Part shown: positions 20,080 to 20,550 of the stretch, in pieces
Layout of the letters: every line of letters starts with the position of its first letter
How positions within the stretch are numbered: position 1 is the first letter of the stretch
Assembly: GCA_040143965.1 (NCBI GenBank)
Contig: JASJQH010007101.1
Span: 1 to 20,550 of the forward strand
DNA from: Basidiobolus ranarum
Taxonomy: Eukaryota > Basidiobolomycota > Basidiobolomycetes > Basidiobolales
Reading direction: 5' to 3'
Length of the DNA: 20,550 nt
Translations under genes and position numbers: made by a program
Notes under the pieces: generated by a model
The model's database searches: none
What the model saw: the letters and a program-made list of their open reading frames with translations, nothing else
What the model was told of the DNA's origin: nothing

Positions 20080-20550
20080 AGTCCACACAAAGGTGGAAGA
20101 AATCGGTGAAAGGCTCGTTTCCCTTTGTCTCAACGGAATGTGGCACGTCTGTAGCCCAATCCATAAGGGCCATGAGGGCTTGTCTTGATCCCTTTACTAC
20201 CCGGCTAACTCAAGGGTAACCAGACAGTTGGAAGAAGCTCCGGTAACTGTCTGGGGGGGTTTTGTTCGTTAGCGCACTTAAGCTGAGATTTCACAACACG
20301 AATTGTTTATTTTGGGTTTCAGTCTTGCGACAGTACTCCCCAGGTGGAGTGTTAGGGGGTTCCCTGGGCGATTTCTTATTGCAAAGCCGATCGGGGCAGC
20401 ATGAAATAATCGCCAACACTCATCGTTTAGGGTGTGGACTAATAGGGTATCTAATCCTTTTCGCTACCCACACTTTCGTATCTGAGCGTCAGTGTTTAGT
20501 TAGAAAGAAGCCTTCGCCTCGGGGGTTCCTAGAAAATTCTATGCATTTTA
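20080..20550 (-). pseudogene. Partial mitochondrial small-subunit rRNA (rns) copy with an internal deletion; probable NUMT
   Basis: Read on the minus strand, the sequence matches 16S-type rRNA from about E. coli position 690 to 1300 and runs off the window at its 5' side. Landmarks: ACTGACGCTCAG, GGATTAGATACCC (20457-20445), AAACGATG, CTGGGGAGTACTGTCGCAAG (about position 900), then TCGTGTTGTGAAAT (about 1060), a perfect 10-bp hairpin corresponding to helix 39 (20220-20229 with 20245-20254), and CATGGCCCTTATG...GGGCTAC (about 1200-1220). The block of about 140 nt between positions 910 and 1055, including the universal GAATTGACGGGG core, is missing at about 20301-20318, so this copy could not form a working ribosome core. 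The 790-region differs from plastid and bacterial forms and suits a fungal mitochondrion. Similarity stops at about 20080. Confidence 0.85.

Noticed and set aside
20080-20550. Bacterial or plastid 16S contamination
   Set aside because: The 790-region reads ATACCCTATTAGTCC with a mitochondrial-type variable region and no bacterial flanking genes; it joins a eukaryotic spacer directly.
1-20550. tRNA genes, CRISPR arrays, transposons, long direct repeats
   Set aside because: No cloverleaf with A and B boxes, no repeated spacer pattern, no transposase or reverse transcriptase frame was found on either strand by eye.

Overview
This is a nuclear, intron-rich fungal locus. Eight protein-coding genes can be rebuilt exon by exon. 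They carry 31 short introns (40 to 119 nt, almost all 55 to 100) with GT-AG ends. The gene set (fungal-type monofunctional aspartokinase, PEX2, TRM44, eS25, an ArAE/BRE4-type membrane protein) indicates a fungus. The MFSD5-type transporter and the high intron density argue against a Saccharomyces-like yeast. I cannot name the phylum from sequence alone.

Layout, left to right: (1) 288-2085, minus strand, nine-exon MFSD5/MOT2-type transporter. (2) 2086-4890, a 2.8 kb divergent spacer with no supported gene; its right end holds a Gcn4-type site and a TATA box. (3) 4891-6369, plus strand, intronless aspartate kinase (HOM3). (4) 7178-8076, plus strand, six-exon D-aminoacyl-tRNA deacylase, convergent with (5) 8309-9798, minus strand, five-exon PEX2. 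(6) 10428-10866, plus strand, ribosomal protein eS25, whose only intron directly follows the ATG. (7) 11377-13708, plus strand, ten-exon TRM44, convergent with (8) 13898-14940, minus strand, three-exon four-CBS protein of AMPK-gamma type. (9) 14941-16371, spacer. (10) 16372-19291, minus strand, three-exon membrane protein of the aromatic acid exporter / BRE4 family. (11) About 20080 to the window end, minus strand, a piece of mitochondrial small-subunit rRNA lacking a universally conserved core block; most likely a nuclear mitochondrial insertion (NUMT).

The genes are housekeeping functions: amino-acid synthesis, tRNA quality control and modification, ribosome, peroxisome biogenesis, nucleotide sensing and transport. 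Three neighbours (DTD1, RPS25, TRM44) serve translation, but nothing shows that they form a unit. I see no mobile element, CRISPR array, tRNA gene or gene cluster of an unknown system. The points most worth checking are the broken mitochondrial rRNA copy, the frequent AAG splice acceptors, a perfectly palindromic bidirectional poly(A) element, a very short PEX2 intron and the Gcn4-type site upstream of HOM3.
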